DNA of 55,999 nt from Pseudonocardia kujensis (GTDB taxonomy: Bacteria; Actinomycetota; Actinomycetes; Mycobacteriales; Pseudonocardiaceae), in NCBI RefSeq assembly GCF_021283305.1, contig NZ_JAJSOK010000051.1, positions 1 to 55,999 of the forward strand, given 5' to 3'. This document shows, in pieces, positions 31,781 to 40,027 of the stretch; position 1 is the stretch's first letter, and the number at the start of each line of letters is the position of its first letter. The notes below the pieces were generated by a model. The model saw only the letters and a program-made list of their open reading frames with translations, ran no database searches and was not told where the DNA came from. The position numbers and the translations under genes are program-made.

Positions 31781-31786
31781 TAGACT
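31781..31786 (+). promoter_or_regulatory. Putative -10 element of accA3
   Basis: TAGACT lies 60 bases before GTG 31847. The gene has its own Shine-Dalgarno (GAGGAGA), so a leader of roughly 50 bases is expected. Confidence 0.4.
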
Positions 31787-31846
31787 CCGCGGTAACCAAC
31801 GCGCCGACGCAACGGGGGTCGGCCGCGAGCCACGAGGAGACCGAAC

Positions 31847-33625
31847 GTGCCTGAACTGCGCAAAGTTCTCGTCGCCAACCGCGGGGAGATCGCCGTGCGG
31901 GTGATCCGGGCCGCACGGGACGCGGGCCTTGCCAGTGTCGCGGTCTACGCCGAGCCGGACCGGGACGCACTGTTCGTGCGTCTGGCCGACGAGGCGTACG
32001 CCCTGGGCGGCACCACCGCTGCCGAGTCCTACCTCGACATCGACAAGGTCATCGGCGCGGCCAAGCAGGCCGAGGCCGACGCTATCCACCCCGGCTACGG
32101 GTTCCTGTCGGAGAACGCCGAGTTCGCCCAGGCCGTGATCGACGCCGGGATCACCTGGATCGGGCCGTCGCCGGAGTCGATCCGCGACCTCGGCGACAAG
32201 GTCACCGCCCGGCACATCGCGATGCGCGCCGGCGCCCCGCTGGTCCCCGGCACCGCCGACCCGGTGTCGGGTGCGGACGAGGTGATCGAGTTCGCCAAGG
32301 AGCACGGCCTGCCCGTCGCGATCAAGGCGGCGTTCGGCGGCGGGGGGCGCGGCATGAAGGTCGCGCGCGAGGAGAAGGACATCGCCGAGCTCTACGAGTC
32401 GGCGGTGCGCGAGGCGACCGCCGCGTTCGGGCGCGGCGAGTGCTTCGTCGAGCGCTACCTGGACAAGCCGCGCCATGTCGAGACCCAGGTGCTGGCCGAC
32501 ACCCATGGCAACGTCATCGTCGTCGGCACCCGCGACTGCTCGCTGCAGCGCCGTTTCCAGAAGCTCGTCGAGGAGGCCCCGGCGCCGTTCCTCACCGAGG
32601 AGCAGCGCAAGACCCTCTACGACGCCTCCAAGGCGATCGTGAAGGAGGCCGGCTACTACGGCGCCGGCACCGTCGAGTTCCTCATCGGCCAGGACGGGCT
32701 GATCACCTTCCTCGAGGTCAACACTCGGCTGCAGGTCGAGCACCCCGTCTCGGAGGAGACCTCCGGGCTGGACCTGGTGCGCGAGCAGTTCCGCATCGCC
32801 GAGGGCAAGGAGCTCAACCTGCTCGACGACCCGGAGCCCCGCGGGCACTCCATCGAGTTCCGGATCAACGGCGAGGACGCCGGCCGCAACTTCCTGCCGG
32901 CGCCGGGCACCGTGGAGACGATCGCCTACCCGGCCGGCCCGGGTGTGCGCGTCGACGCCGGGGTGGAGGCCGGCTCGGTCGTGGGCGGGCAGTTCGACTC
33001 GCTGCTGGCCAAGCTGATCGTCTCCGGCTCCGACCGCAACCAGGCCCTCGAGCGCTCGCGGCGGGCGCTGGCGGAGTTCCAGGTCGGCGGCATGGCCACC
33101 GTGCTGGAGTTCCACCGGCTCGTCGTGTCCGACCCGGCCTTCGCGGCCGACCGCGAGGAGGACTTCACCGTCCACACCCGCTGGATCGAGACCGAGTGGA
33201 ACAACACCGTCGAGCCGTTCACCGGCGCGAGCGAGGCCGACGAGGAGGCCGCGCCGCGGCAGAGCGTCGTGGTCGAGGTCGGCGGCAAGCGCGTCGAGGT
33301 CTCGCTGCCCGGTGACATCTCCTTCGGCGGCGGGGGCGGCGCCGCGGGCGGTGCGGCGAAGGCGAAGCCGCGCAAGCGCGGCGGGGGCGGTGGCGGGGCC
33401 AAGGCCTCCGGCGACGCCGTCACCGCGCCGATGCAGGGCACGATCATCAAGGTCGCGGTCTCCGAGGGCGACACCGTCTCCGCGGGCGACCTGATCGTGG
33501 TCCTCGAGGCCATGAAGATGGAGAACCCGGTCACCGCGCACAAGGCCGGCACCGTCACCGGGCTGTCCGCCGAGGCCGGCTCCTCCATCTCGCAGGGCAC
33601 CGTCGTCTGCGAGATCAAGGACTGA
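31847..33625 (+). CDS. accA3: Acyl-CoA carboxylase alpha subunit (biotin carboxylase + carrier)
   Basis: A 592-residue protein that carboxylates its own biotin with ATP and bicarbonate and feeds AccD subunits. The biotin carboxylase domain covers residues 1 to about 450: VLVANRGEIAVRVIRAARD, the ATP loop FGGGGRGMKVA and EVNTRLQVEHPVSEE. A Gly/Lys-rich linker follows, then the carrier domain with biotinyl-lysine in EAMKMENP (about residue 557). Partners AccD5, AccE and BirA are all in this window. Confidence 0.96.
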   Translation: MPELRKVLVANRGEIAVRVIRAARDAGLASVAVYAEPDRDALFVRLADEAYALGGTTAAESYLDIDKVIGAAKQAEADAIHPGYGFLSENAEFAQAVIDAGITWIGPSPESIRDLGDKVTARHIAMRAGAPLVPGTADPVSGADEVIEFAKEHGLPVAIKAAFGGGGRGMKVAREEKDIAELYESAVREATAAFGRGECFVERYLDKPRHVETQVLADTHGNVIVVGTRDCSLQRRFQKLVEEAPAPFLTEEQRKTLYDASKAIVKEAGYYGAGTVEFLIGQDGLITFLEVNTRLQVEHPVSEETSGLDLVREQFRIAEGKELNLLDDPEPRGHSIEFRINGEDAGRNFLPAPGTVETIAYPAGPGVRVDAGVEAGSVVGGQFDSLLAKLIVSGSDRNQALERSRRALAEFQVGGMATVLEFHRLVVSDPAFAADREEDFTVHTRWIETEWNNTVEPFTGASEADEEAAPRQSVVVEVGGKRVEVSLPGDISFGGGGGAAGGAAKAKPRKRGGGGGGAKASGDAVTAPMQGTIIKVAVSEGDTVSAGDLIVVLEAMKMENPVTAHKAGTVTGLSAEAGSSISQGTVVCEIKD

Positions 33626-33630
33626 ACCGC

Positions 33631-33666
33631 GGCTGCCGGGCGTCCCTCGCGGGGCGCCCGGCAGCC
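33631..33666 (+). terminator. Strong hairpin terminator after accA3
   Basis: GGCTGCCGGGCG (33631-33642) pairs perfectly with CGCCCGGCAGCC (33655-33666). The stem extends by TCCC/GGGG around a TCGC tetraloop, giving 16 pairs. It starts 5 bases after the accA3 stop and ends 13 bases before the next start codon. Confidence 0.85.
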
Positions 33667-33679
33667 CGGCCCCGCGCCG

Positions 33680-34102
33680 ATGGAACCCGTCGAGATCAAC
33701 GCCGGGACCTGGTACCTGCGTGCGCTGCGCGCCGACGACCGGATCACCGACGTCCCCGCCCTCGTCGAGGCCGGCGTGCCCGACGCGCGGGCGCACGTCC
33801 GGCTCCGGGCCGCGCAGTGGTCGTCGGGCACGGGGTGTTCGTGGGCGGTCGCCGAGCCGACGACCGGTGAGATGCTCGGCGAGATCGCGCTGACCGGGCT
33901 CGACACCGGCACCCCCGAGATCACCTGCTGGGCACTGGAGCGTGCCCGCGGCCGGGGCATGACCGCGACCGCGCTGGGTGCCGTGCTGCGTTTCGTCGCC
34001 GCCGGACTCGGCCTGGAGCACGTCCGCTGCGGCGGTTCCGGGCCGGCCGCGGCCCGGCTCGCGGCGCGGTCCGGTGCGCCGGATCTGCTGATCACGGATT
34101 GA
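33680..34102 (+). CDS. GNAT family N-acetyltransferase
   Basis: 140 residues with the GNAT order: WYLRALRADDRITD at the start, then SWAVAEPTTGEMLGEIAL, ITCWALERARGRGMTATALGAVLRFV (acetyl-CoA loop in diverged form R-x-R-G-M-T) and a shortened C-terminus. Substrate unknown. The start lies only 13 bases from the accA3 terminator, so its promoter must overlap the terminator or expression depends on read-through. Confidence 0.8.
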   Translation: MEPVEINAGTWYLRALRADDRITDVPALVEAGVPDARAHVRLRAAQWSSGTGCSWAVAEPTTGEMLGEIALTGLDTGTPEITCWALERARGRGMTATALGAVLRFVAAGLGLEHVRCGGSGPAAARLAARSGAPDLLITD

Positions 34103-34324
34103 CGTCGCCCTGCGCGTCGGGTTGACTCCGGAGCGCCAGGTTCGACCGTGTTCGGCGCGCCTGCGCTGCACAAGTACACAGCGCCCGACACGCACCCGTG
34201 TGATCACCCCACGGGGCCCGGTCCCTCCGCCACGCGGCCAGGACCCCGCGCCGCGGATCCCGCCCGACACGAGGCCACCTCGTCGCGGGCACGTCCTCGA
34301 CAGCCTCGAGAACCAGGATCCGTC

Positions 34325-34828
34325 ATGCCCCCCGACATCCCGTCCGACCCGACGACCGTGTTCGTCACGACCCACATCCACACCGACGGGCCCATCCCGG
34401 GTCCGCACTCCCTGCTCACCCTGACCTCGGCGGCCCACCGCGCCGACGGGGTCCCGACCGGGACGTTCACCGCGAACCTGCGGGAGCTGCCCGGCGCCAC
34501 CCTGCACCCGGCGTCACTGCAGGACTGGCGCACCCGGGCCGGGGACTGGCTCGCCACCCGGCGGGCCGCGCGTCCGCCGGCCCTCGCGACGATCGCCTAC
34601 GCCCGCTGGCTGGAGCGGCTTCCCGGCCGCGCGGTGTTCGTCGCGGAGCACGACACGCAGGACTACCTGTTCGTCTACTGGTACCTGCAGCGCTTCGCCG
34701 GTGAGTGGCCGTTCGCGGGGAGCCTCTCCGCCGCGGCGTCCCCGATCCGGCCCGCGCGGGCGGCCGAGGCGTGCGTCCTCGCGTCGTGCCGCACGGCGCC
34801 CGGCCCCGGCCTCGCCGCGACGGGCTGA
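34325..34828 (+). CDS. DnaQ-like 3'-5' exonuclease homologue lacking catalytic residues
   Basis: A 167-residue protein resembling actinobacterial DnaQ-fold exonucleases: TDGPIPGPHSLLTLTSAAHR, then AGDWLATRR and LPGRAVFVAEHDTQDYLFVYWYLQRFAGEWPF. In active relatives the first motif is D-x-E-T-D-G. Here it is H-I-H-T-D-G, so the two leading carboxylates are replaced by His. The C-terminal H-x4-D motif is also missing and the protein is short. It is probably inactive as a nuclease or decaying. ATG 34325 has AGGAT upstream. Confidence 0.6.
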   Translation: MPPDIPSDPTTVFVTTHIHTDGPIPGPHSLLTLTSAAHRADGVPTGTFTANLRELPGATLHPASLQDWRTRAGDWLATRRAARPPALATIAYARWLERLPGRAVFVAEHDTQDYLFVYWYLQRFAGEWPFAGSLSAAASPIRPARAAEACVLASCRTAPGPGLAATG

Positions 34829-34869
34829 GCCGACCCGGCGCCCCCGGTGGACACCGTCCGCCGGGGGCG

Positions 34870-35090
34870 CCGTCGTTCGGGGCGGCGCGTCGCGGGCACC
34901 GTCGTGCGGGGCGGCGCGTCGCGGGCGCCGTCGTCCGGGGCGGCGCGTCGCGGGCGCCGTCGTGCGGGGCGGCGCGTCGCGGGCGCCGTCGTGCGGGTCG
35001 CGCCGCGTCCTGGGCATCGTCGTGCGGGGCGGCCCGTCCTGGTCGCCGGTCCGTGCGCGGTGGCGCGTCGCGGGCGCCGTCGCTCGGGCG
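34870..35090. repeat. 29-bp minisatellite
   Basis: Five nearly identical 29-bp units begin with CCGTCG at 34870, 34899, 34928, 34957 and 34986 (core CCGTCGTGCGGGGCGGCGCG), then degenerate copies run to about 35090. The array fills the convergent gap between the exonuclease-like gene and the membrane protein gene, and reaches within 3 bases of the latter's stop. Confidence 0.9.
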
Positions 35091-35092
35091 GC

Positions 35093-35440
35093 TCAGTCCC
35101 GGTGCGGGCGCACCTCCGGGCGGCCCAGGATCGCGCCGCCGACGCCGGCCAGCACCGTCAGGCCGGCGACGATGATCGAGACGAGGCCGAGCCCGCTGAG
35201 CAGGAGCCCGACGCCCGCCGAGACGGCGCCGACGGCGAGCCCGGCACGCGGCACGGCGGCACCCTGCAGTTTCGCCGTCACCAGTCGGGCCGCCCCGGCC
35301 GTCAGCACGATCGAGAGGATCGCGGCGGCGCCGGGGAAGGAGGGCAGGAACACGAACAGGAGGTCGTCGGCGAGCTGCCCGGCGACCCCGGCCGCGACCA
35401 CCGGCAGGACCGGCACGCGGGTGGGGACGGGAGTGGTCAT
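35093..35440 (-). CDS. Small integral membrane protein, unknown function
   Basis: 115 residues with three predicted membrane segments (about 10-30, 35-55 and 68-100, the last possibly two) and a basic C-terminus (RPEVRPHRD). No family recognised. ATG 35440; no clear ribosome site. Confidence 0.65.
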   Translation of the reverse strand: MTTPVPTRVPVLPVVAAGVAGQLADDLLFVFLPSFPGAAAILSIVLTAGAARLVTAKLQGAAVPRAGLAVGAVSAGVGLLLSGLGLVSIIVAGLTVLAGVGGAILGRPEVRPHRD

Positions 35441-35507
35441 GCGTCCACGGTCCGCCGCGCCGCGGGCGGCGGGATCGGGGATGACCCCGAGAACCCCCTG
35501 AGGCGGT

Positions 35508-36911
35508 TCAGTCCAGGTCGCTGTGCTGCATCAGCTGCCGGCCGGCCTCGGTGATCGAGCCGGACAGCGAGGGGTAGACGGAGAAGGTGTGGGCGAGGTC
35601 GTCGACGCCCAGCCCGTTCTGCACCGCCATCGCGATCGGCAGGACGAGCTCGCTCGCCACCGGGGCCACGACCACGCCGCCGATCACCACGCCGGTCGCC
35701 GGCCGGCAGAACAGCTTGACGAAGCCGCGGCGCAGCCCGCGCATCTTCGCCCGCGGGTTCGTGGCCAGGGGGAGCACCACCGTCCGGGCCGGGACCTCGC
35801 CGGCGTCGATCGCGCGCTGGCTGATGCCGACGGTCGCGATCTCGGGCCGGGTGAAGACGTTCGACGCCACCGTGCGCAGCCGGATCGGCGCGACGCCCTC
35901 GCCGAGGGCGTGCCACATCGCGATGCGGCCCTGCATCGAGCCGACCGACGCCAGCATCAGCAGGCCGGTGCAGTCACCGGCGGCGTAGATGCCCGGCACG
36001 GACGTGCGCGAGACCCGGTCGACCGGGATGAACCCGCCGCGGTCGAGCTCGATGCCGATCTTCTCCAGGCCGATGTCGCGGGTGTTCGGCACGGACCCGA
36101 CGGTCATCAGCGCGCGCGAGCCGCGGACGACCCGGCCGTCGGCGAGGGTGACGACCACGCCGTCGCCGTCGCGCACCACGGACTCGGCGCGGGCCTTCGG
36201 GATGATGTCGACCCCGCGCTCGGCGAAGACGTCCTCGAGGACGGCTGCGGCGTCGGCGTCCTCGCTGGGCAGGACGCGGTCCCGGCTGGAGATCAGCGTG
36301 ACCTTGCAGCCCAGCTCGACGTAGGCGGAGACGAACTCGGCGCCCGTCACACCGGAGCCCACCACGATCAGGTGCTCGGGCAGCGCCGGCAGGTCGTAGA
36401 GCTGGCGCCAGGTGAGGATGCGCTCGCCGTCCGGCCGGGCGGAGTCGAGCACGCGCGGGGTGGCGCCGGTGGCGATGAGGACGGTGTCGGCCGGCAGCTT
36501 CTCGACGGTGCCGTCGTGGTGGCGGGCCTCGACGGTGTGCGGCTGGCGGCCGCTCGTCTCGTCGAGGAAGCAGGCGGTGCCGTGGATGATCCGGACGCCC
36601 TCGCTCGCCACGCGGGCCCGGATGTCGGCCGACTGGGCCAGCGCCAGGCCCTTCACGCGCCCGTTGACCTTCGGCAGGTCGACGCCGGCGGTGTTGCGGT
36701 CGAGCAGCACGCCCAGGTCCTCGGCGCGGTGCAGGTCCACGCGGACCGCCGCGGAGGAGATGAAGGTCTTGGAGGGCACGCAGTCGTGCAGCACGCACGC
36801 GCCGCCCATGCCGTCCTTCTCGACGACGGTCACGTCGCTGCCGTGCTGGGCCGCGACCAGCGCCGCCTCGTACCCGGCGGGGCCACCGCCCATGATCACG
36901 ATGCGGGTCAC
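35508..36911 (-). CDS. lpdA: NAD(P)H-quinone dehydrogenase / flavoprotein disulfide reductase LpdA
   Basis: A 467-residue flavoprotein: FAD loop VIMGGGPAGYEAAL, redox motif GGACVLHDCVPSKTF, NAD(P) loop VVGSGVTGAEFVSAY, second FAD motif GIYAAGDCTG and a dimerisation domain. The C-terminus (VYPSLSGSITEAGRQL) lacks the His-Glu pair of true lipoamide dehydrogenases, as in Mtb Rv3303c, which reduces quinones. As I recall the Mtb protein has only one of the two redox cysteines; here both are present. GTG 36911 is supported by GGAGGGG about ten bases upstream. Confidence 0.92.
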   Translation of the reverse strand: MTRIVIMGGGPAGYEAALVAAQHGSDVTVVEKDGMGGACVLHDCVPSKTFISSAAVRVDLHRAEDLGVLLDRNTAGVDLPKVNGRVKGLALAQSADIRARVASEGVRIIHGTACFLDETSGRQPHTVEARHHDGTVEKLPADTVLIATGATPRVLDSARPDGERILTWRQLYDLPALPEHLIVVGSGVTGAEFVSAYVELGCKVTLISSRDRVLPSEDADAAAVLEDVFAERGVDIIPKARAESVVRDGDGVVVTLADGRVVRGSRALMTVGSVPNTRDIGLEKIGIELDRGGFIPVDRVSRTSVPGIYAAGDCTGLLMLASVGSMQGRIAMWHALGEGVAPIRLRTVASNVFTRPEIATVGISQRAIDAGEVPARTVVLPLATNPRAKMRGLRRGFVKLFCRPATGVVIGGVVVAPVASELVLPIAMAVQNGLGVDDLAHTFSVYPSLSGSITEAGRQLMQHSDLD

Positions 36912-37056
36912 CGTACGCACGCCCCTCCGAGAGACAGCCGATCCGAGCGGCCGGTCCTGGATCGATCCGACCGGTGCGGACGCCGCCGGGCGCCCGTTCA
37001 TACCGTACGCGTGTCCGCCGAGCGGTCCCGAGGGACCCGGACGCAGCGGACGCCGT

Positions 37057-37062
37057 TACCCT
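37057..37062 (+). promoter_or_regulatory. Putative leaderless -10 element of the GGCT-like gene
   Basis: TACCCT is 7 bases before GTG 37070. Confidence 0.5.
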
Positions 37063-37069
37063 GTCCCCC

Positions 37070-37519
37070 GTGCCGCTGTACGCCGCCTACGGGTCGAACA
37101 TGGATCCGGGCCAGATGAAGGAGCGCGCCCCGCACTCGCCGATGGCGGGCACCGGGTGGCTGATGGGCTGGCGCCTGACCTTCGGCGGCGAGGACTACGC
37201 CTGGGAGGGCGCGCTCTCCACCGTGGTCGAGGACCCGACGTCGCAGGTCTTCGTCGTGCTCTACGACGTCCCGGACCACGACGCCGCCCAGCTCGACCGC
37301 TGGGAGGGGGGCGAGCTCGGGCTGCACAAGAAGCTCAGGTTGCGGGTGCAGACCCTCGAGGGCAGCGTGCTCGCCTGGATCTACGTGCTCAACGCGTACG
37401 AGGGCGGCCTCCCCAGCGCCCGCTATCTCGGCGTGATCGCCGACGCCGCGGAAGCCGCCGGCGCCCCGGACGACTACGTCACCGAACTCCGCAACCGCCC
37501 CAGCCAGAAGAGCGTGTAG
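37070..37519 (+). CDS. Gamma-glutamylcyclotransferase-like protein
   Basis: A 149-residue GGCT-like fold protein starting PLYAAYGSNMDPGQM, the family substrate loop, followed by WRLTFGG, VFVVLYDV and LDRWEGGELG. Real substrate unknown. It occupies the place of Mtb Rv3304 between lpdA and the M20 hydrolase. GTG 37070 is chosen over the longer frame because of the leaderless -10 and the family start. Confidence 0.87.
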   Translation: MPLYAAYGSNMDPGQMKERAPHSPMAGTGWLMGWRLTFGGEDYAWEGALSTVVEDPTSQVFVVLYDVPDHDAAQLDRWEGGELGLHKKLRLRVQTLEGSVLAWIYVLNAYEGGLPSARYLGVIADAAEAAGAPDDYVTELRNRPSQKSV

Positions 37520-37533
37520 CAAGCGGCAGCCCC

Positions 37534-37665
37534 GCGAGTCGGGAGTTCGGACAGCGCGGGTCGCGAGATCTGACAGCGCGAGTCGCGAGATCCGACAACG
37601 CGAGTCGCGAGATCCGACAGCGCGAGTCGCGAGTTCTGGCAGCGCGAGCCCCGAACTGTCGTCTC
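37534..37665 (+). repeat. 22-bp tandem array, six copies
   Basis: Units of the type GCGAGTCGCGAGATCCGACA start at 37534, 37556, 37578, 37600, 37622 and 37644, exactly 22 bases apart, with a few substitutions. The array begins 15 bases after the stop codon of the GGCT-like gene. A related array in inverted orientation lies at 38729. Confidence 0.95.
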
Positions 37666-37770
37666 GACATTGCCGAGGAACGGCCTCCGATCCATCCACA
37701 CCCCGCTGGGTTTGTCCACAGCGTCGAGGTTCGTCGACGGATGGGCGCTCTACGGCGGCACCGTCTGTGC

Positions 37771-38718
37771 ATGACCACCTCCGAACCCGGGATCCACGGA
37801 GCGCGCCGCAAGTCCGACGTTCGTCGTCAGATGGGCGACTCCGCGATGCGGGGTGCGCTGGGCTCCGGCGAACTCCATGCTCAGTGGCGTGGTGTGCTGA
37901 TTCCCGGGCCCCGTACGGCAGACCCTTACACCGTCGCCGCGGCGGCGTGCTCCTTTGCCGGACCCGTCGCCGTCATCAGCGGCTGGACGGCGACCTGGCT
38001 CCACGGGTGCACCGCCGTCGACCCGCTGCCTGTCCACCTCACCGTGCCGTACGGACACTGGTTGCGCGCACGTCCCGGCCTCGTGGCCCACAACGGTCTC
38101 CACCTGTCCGACGACACGGTCGAGATCGACGGGCTCCCCGTCCTCGTTCTCGATCGTCTGCTGGCCGACCTGTTGTGCCGGGACCGACCACAGGACGCGC
38201 TCGCGGTCCTCGATCAGGCGCTCGCCGCAGTCGACCCCGCAGGACGAGAGGCGTTTCGGCAGCGTGTCGGCGAGCGGATCGCGCGCCGTAGCGACCCGCG
38301 CGGACGCCGCAGGACCGCGCGGTTGCTGGACCTCGCCACCGGGCTCGCGTTCTCGCCGGCCGAGAGCCGGATGTTGTTCCGGCTCGTCGATCTGGGCTTC
38401 CCGGTGCCGCAGGTCAATCTGCCCGTGCACGACGCGACTGGCGCGGTGTTGTTCCTTCTCGACCACGCCTGGCCGGAGTACCGCATCGCAGTCGAGTACG
38501 ACGGCCACGAGGCCCACCTCGGGCGCGAGGACGAGGACGCGGCGCGACAGGCCGAACTGGAACGCCGCGGCTACATCGTCGTTCGCGTCCGGGCCGCCGA
38601 CATGCGTGACCTCAGCCGCGTCGAGCGCGAGCTCGACGCCGCTTTTCGCGCGCGCGGGCTCGCTCTCAACCGGAAGATCGGCACCCTTCAGCCGCGCAGG
38701 CACCGAGAGCGGCCCTGA
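37771..38718 (+). CDS. DUF559 / AbiEi-like protein with endonuclease-type C-terminus
   Basis: A 315-residue protein typical of high-GC actinobacteria. The N-terminal part resembles AbiEi-type regulators (WRGVLIPGP, AVISGWTATWLHGC); the C-terminus resembles DUF559/Vsr nucleases: AVEYDGHEAHLGREDEDAAR, then RRGYIVVRVRAADMRD. Function unproven; roles in defence or DNA repair have been suggested for relatives. Codon use is slightly looser than its neighbours (more A/T third positions). It separates two genes adjacent in mycobacteria and lies between two inverted 22-bp arrays. Confidence 0.75.
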   Translation: MTTSEPGIHGARRKSDVRRQMGDSAMRGALGSGELHAQWRGVLIPGPRTADPYTVAAAACSFAGPVAVISGWTATWLHGCTAVDPLPVHLTVPYGHWLRARPGLVAHNGLHLSDDTVEIDGLPVLVLDRLLADLLCRDRPQDALAVLDQALAAVDPAGREAFRQRVGERIARRSDPRGRRRTARLLDLATGLAFSPAESRMLFRLVDLGFPVPQVNLPVHDATGAVLFLLDHAWPEYRIAVEYDGHEAHLGREDEDAARQAELERRGYIVVRVRAADMRDLSRVERELDAAFRARGLALNRKIGTLQPRRHRERP

Positions 38719-38728
38719 CACACGAGAC

Positions 38729-38794
38729 AGAACTCCCGACTCGCGCCGCCAGAACTCCCGACTCGCGCCGCCACAACTCCCGACTCGCGGGTTA
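38729..38794 (-). repeat. 22-bp tandem array, three copies, inverted relative to the upstream array
   Basis: AGAACTCCCGACTCGCGCCG-type units occupy 38729-38750, 38751-38772 and 38773-38794. Read on the minus strand each is GGCGGCGCGAGTCGGGAGTT-like, the same family as the array at 37534. The last copy includes the TAA stop of the M20 hydrolase, so the array is that gene's immediate 3' flank. Confidence 0.93.
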
Positions 38795-40027
38795 GGCCAG
38801 GGCTTGCAGGGCGCTGTTCACCAGGACCCGGACGCCGAAGGGGAGGGCGCGTTCGTCGAGGTCGAAGGTGGGCTGGTGGATGTCCTTCATCGGGCCCACC
38901 CCGGGCCACACCCCGAGCCGCGCCATCGCGCCCGGCACCTTCTCCAGGTACCACGCGAAGTCCTCGCCACCGCTGGACTGCTCGGTGTCGGCGGCCGCCT
39001 CGGGGCCGCCGGTGAGGATCGCCGCATCGCGCAGCATGCCGGAGCTGACGGCCTCGTTGACCACCGGCGGCACCCCGCGGATGTGGTCGATCACGTACCC
39101 GACGCCGAGCGGGGCGAGGACGGCCGCGACCAGCGCGCGGAACTTGTCCTCCAGCTCGGTCCAGGTGGCGTGGTCGGCGGTGCGCAGCGTGCCGCGCAGC
39201 ACGCCGTGCTGCGGGATCGCGTTGGCGGCCTCGCCGGACTGCACCGCGCCCCACACCAGGACGGTGCCCGAGCGCGGGTCGACCTGGCGGGTGAGCAGCA
39301 GCGGGAGCTGCGTGATGAGCAGCCCGAGCGCCTCCACGAGGTCGGCGGTCAGGTGCGGGCGGGCGGTGTGCCCGCCCGGCGAGGTCAGCCGGATCTCGAC
39401 GACGTCGCACGCCGACGTGATCGGCCCGACCCGGGTGCCGAGCCGACCGACCTCCAGCCGGGGGTCGCAGTGCAGCGCGAAGATGCGCTCGACGTCGTCC
39501 ATCGCGCCGTCGGCCACGACGTCGATCGCGCCGCCGGGCTGGACCTCCTCGGCGGGCTGGAACACCAGCCGCACGCGGCCGGGCAGCGACGGCGCGGAGG
39601 CGAGCGCGAGGCCCGCGCCGAGCACCATCGCGGTGTGGGCGTCGTGCCCGCAGGCGTGCATCACGTTGGGCACGGTCGACGCGAACGGCAGCCCGGTCTC
39701 CTCGCCGAGGGGCAGGGCGTCGAGGTCGGCGCGCAGGGCCACGCAGCGGTCGCCGCGGCCGACGTCGCAGACGAGGCCGGTGCCGCCGGGCAGGGTGCGG
39801 GGCTCGAGGCCGGCGGCCATCAGGCGGCGCGCCACGAGGGCGGTCGTCCGGTGCTCGTCGCGCCCGAGCTCGGGTACGGAGTGCAGCGACCGGCGGACGG
39901 CGACGACGTCGGACCGGTGGGCCGTGAGCCACTGGTCCAGCCAGGCCGGGCCGGTGCCCGCGCCGAGGTCGGTGACCACCGGGTCACCGCTGGTCGCGAG
40001 CTCGGGGTGCGCCTCGAGCAGGGTCAC
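38792..40027 (-). CDS. M20 family metal-dependent amidohydrolase (AmiA-like)
   Basis: A 411-residue aminoacylase/carboxypeptidase-type hydrolase. Metal ligands are in ACGHDAHTAM (Cys and His), QPAEEVQPGGA (catalytic Glu) and the C-terminal SGGEDFAWYLEKVPG. The dimerisation domain has TSPGGHTARPHLTADLV. Substrate probably an N-acyl or amide conjugate. It matches amiA1 (Rv3305c) in Mtb. GTG 40027 gives the normal length. Confidence 0.92.
   Translation of the reverse strand: MTLLEAHPELATSGDPVVTDLGAGTGPAWLDQWLTAHRSDVVAVRRSLHSVPELGRDEHRTTALVARRLMAAGLEPRTLPGGTGLVCDVGRGDRCVALRADLDALPLGEETGLPFASTVPNVMHACGHDAHTAMVLGAGLALASAPSLPGRVRLVFQPAEEVQPGGAIDVVADGAMDDVERIFALHCDPRLEVGRLGTRVGPITSACDVVEIRLTSPGGHTARPHLTADLVEALGLLITQLPLLLTRQVDPRSGTVLVWGAVQSGEAANAIPQHGVLRGTLRTADHATWTELEDKFRALVAAVLAPLGVGYVIDHIRGVPPVVNEAVSSGMLRDAAILTGGPEAAADTEQSSGGEDFAWYLEKVPGAMARLGVWPGVGPMKDIHQPTFDLDERALPFGVRVLVNSALQALA

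Noticed and set aside
34148..34324. Upstream extension of the exonuclease-like gene
   Set aside because: Low-quality Pro/His-rich sequence; ATG 34325 has a nearby AGGAT and fits the family start.
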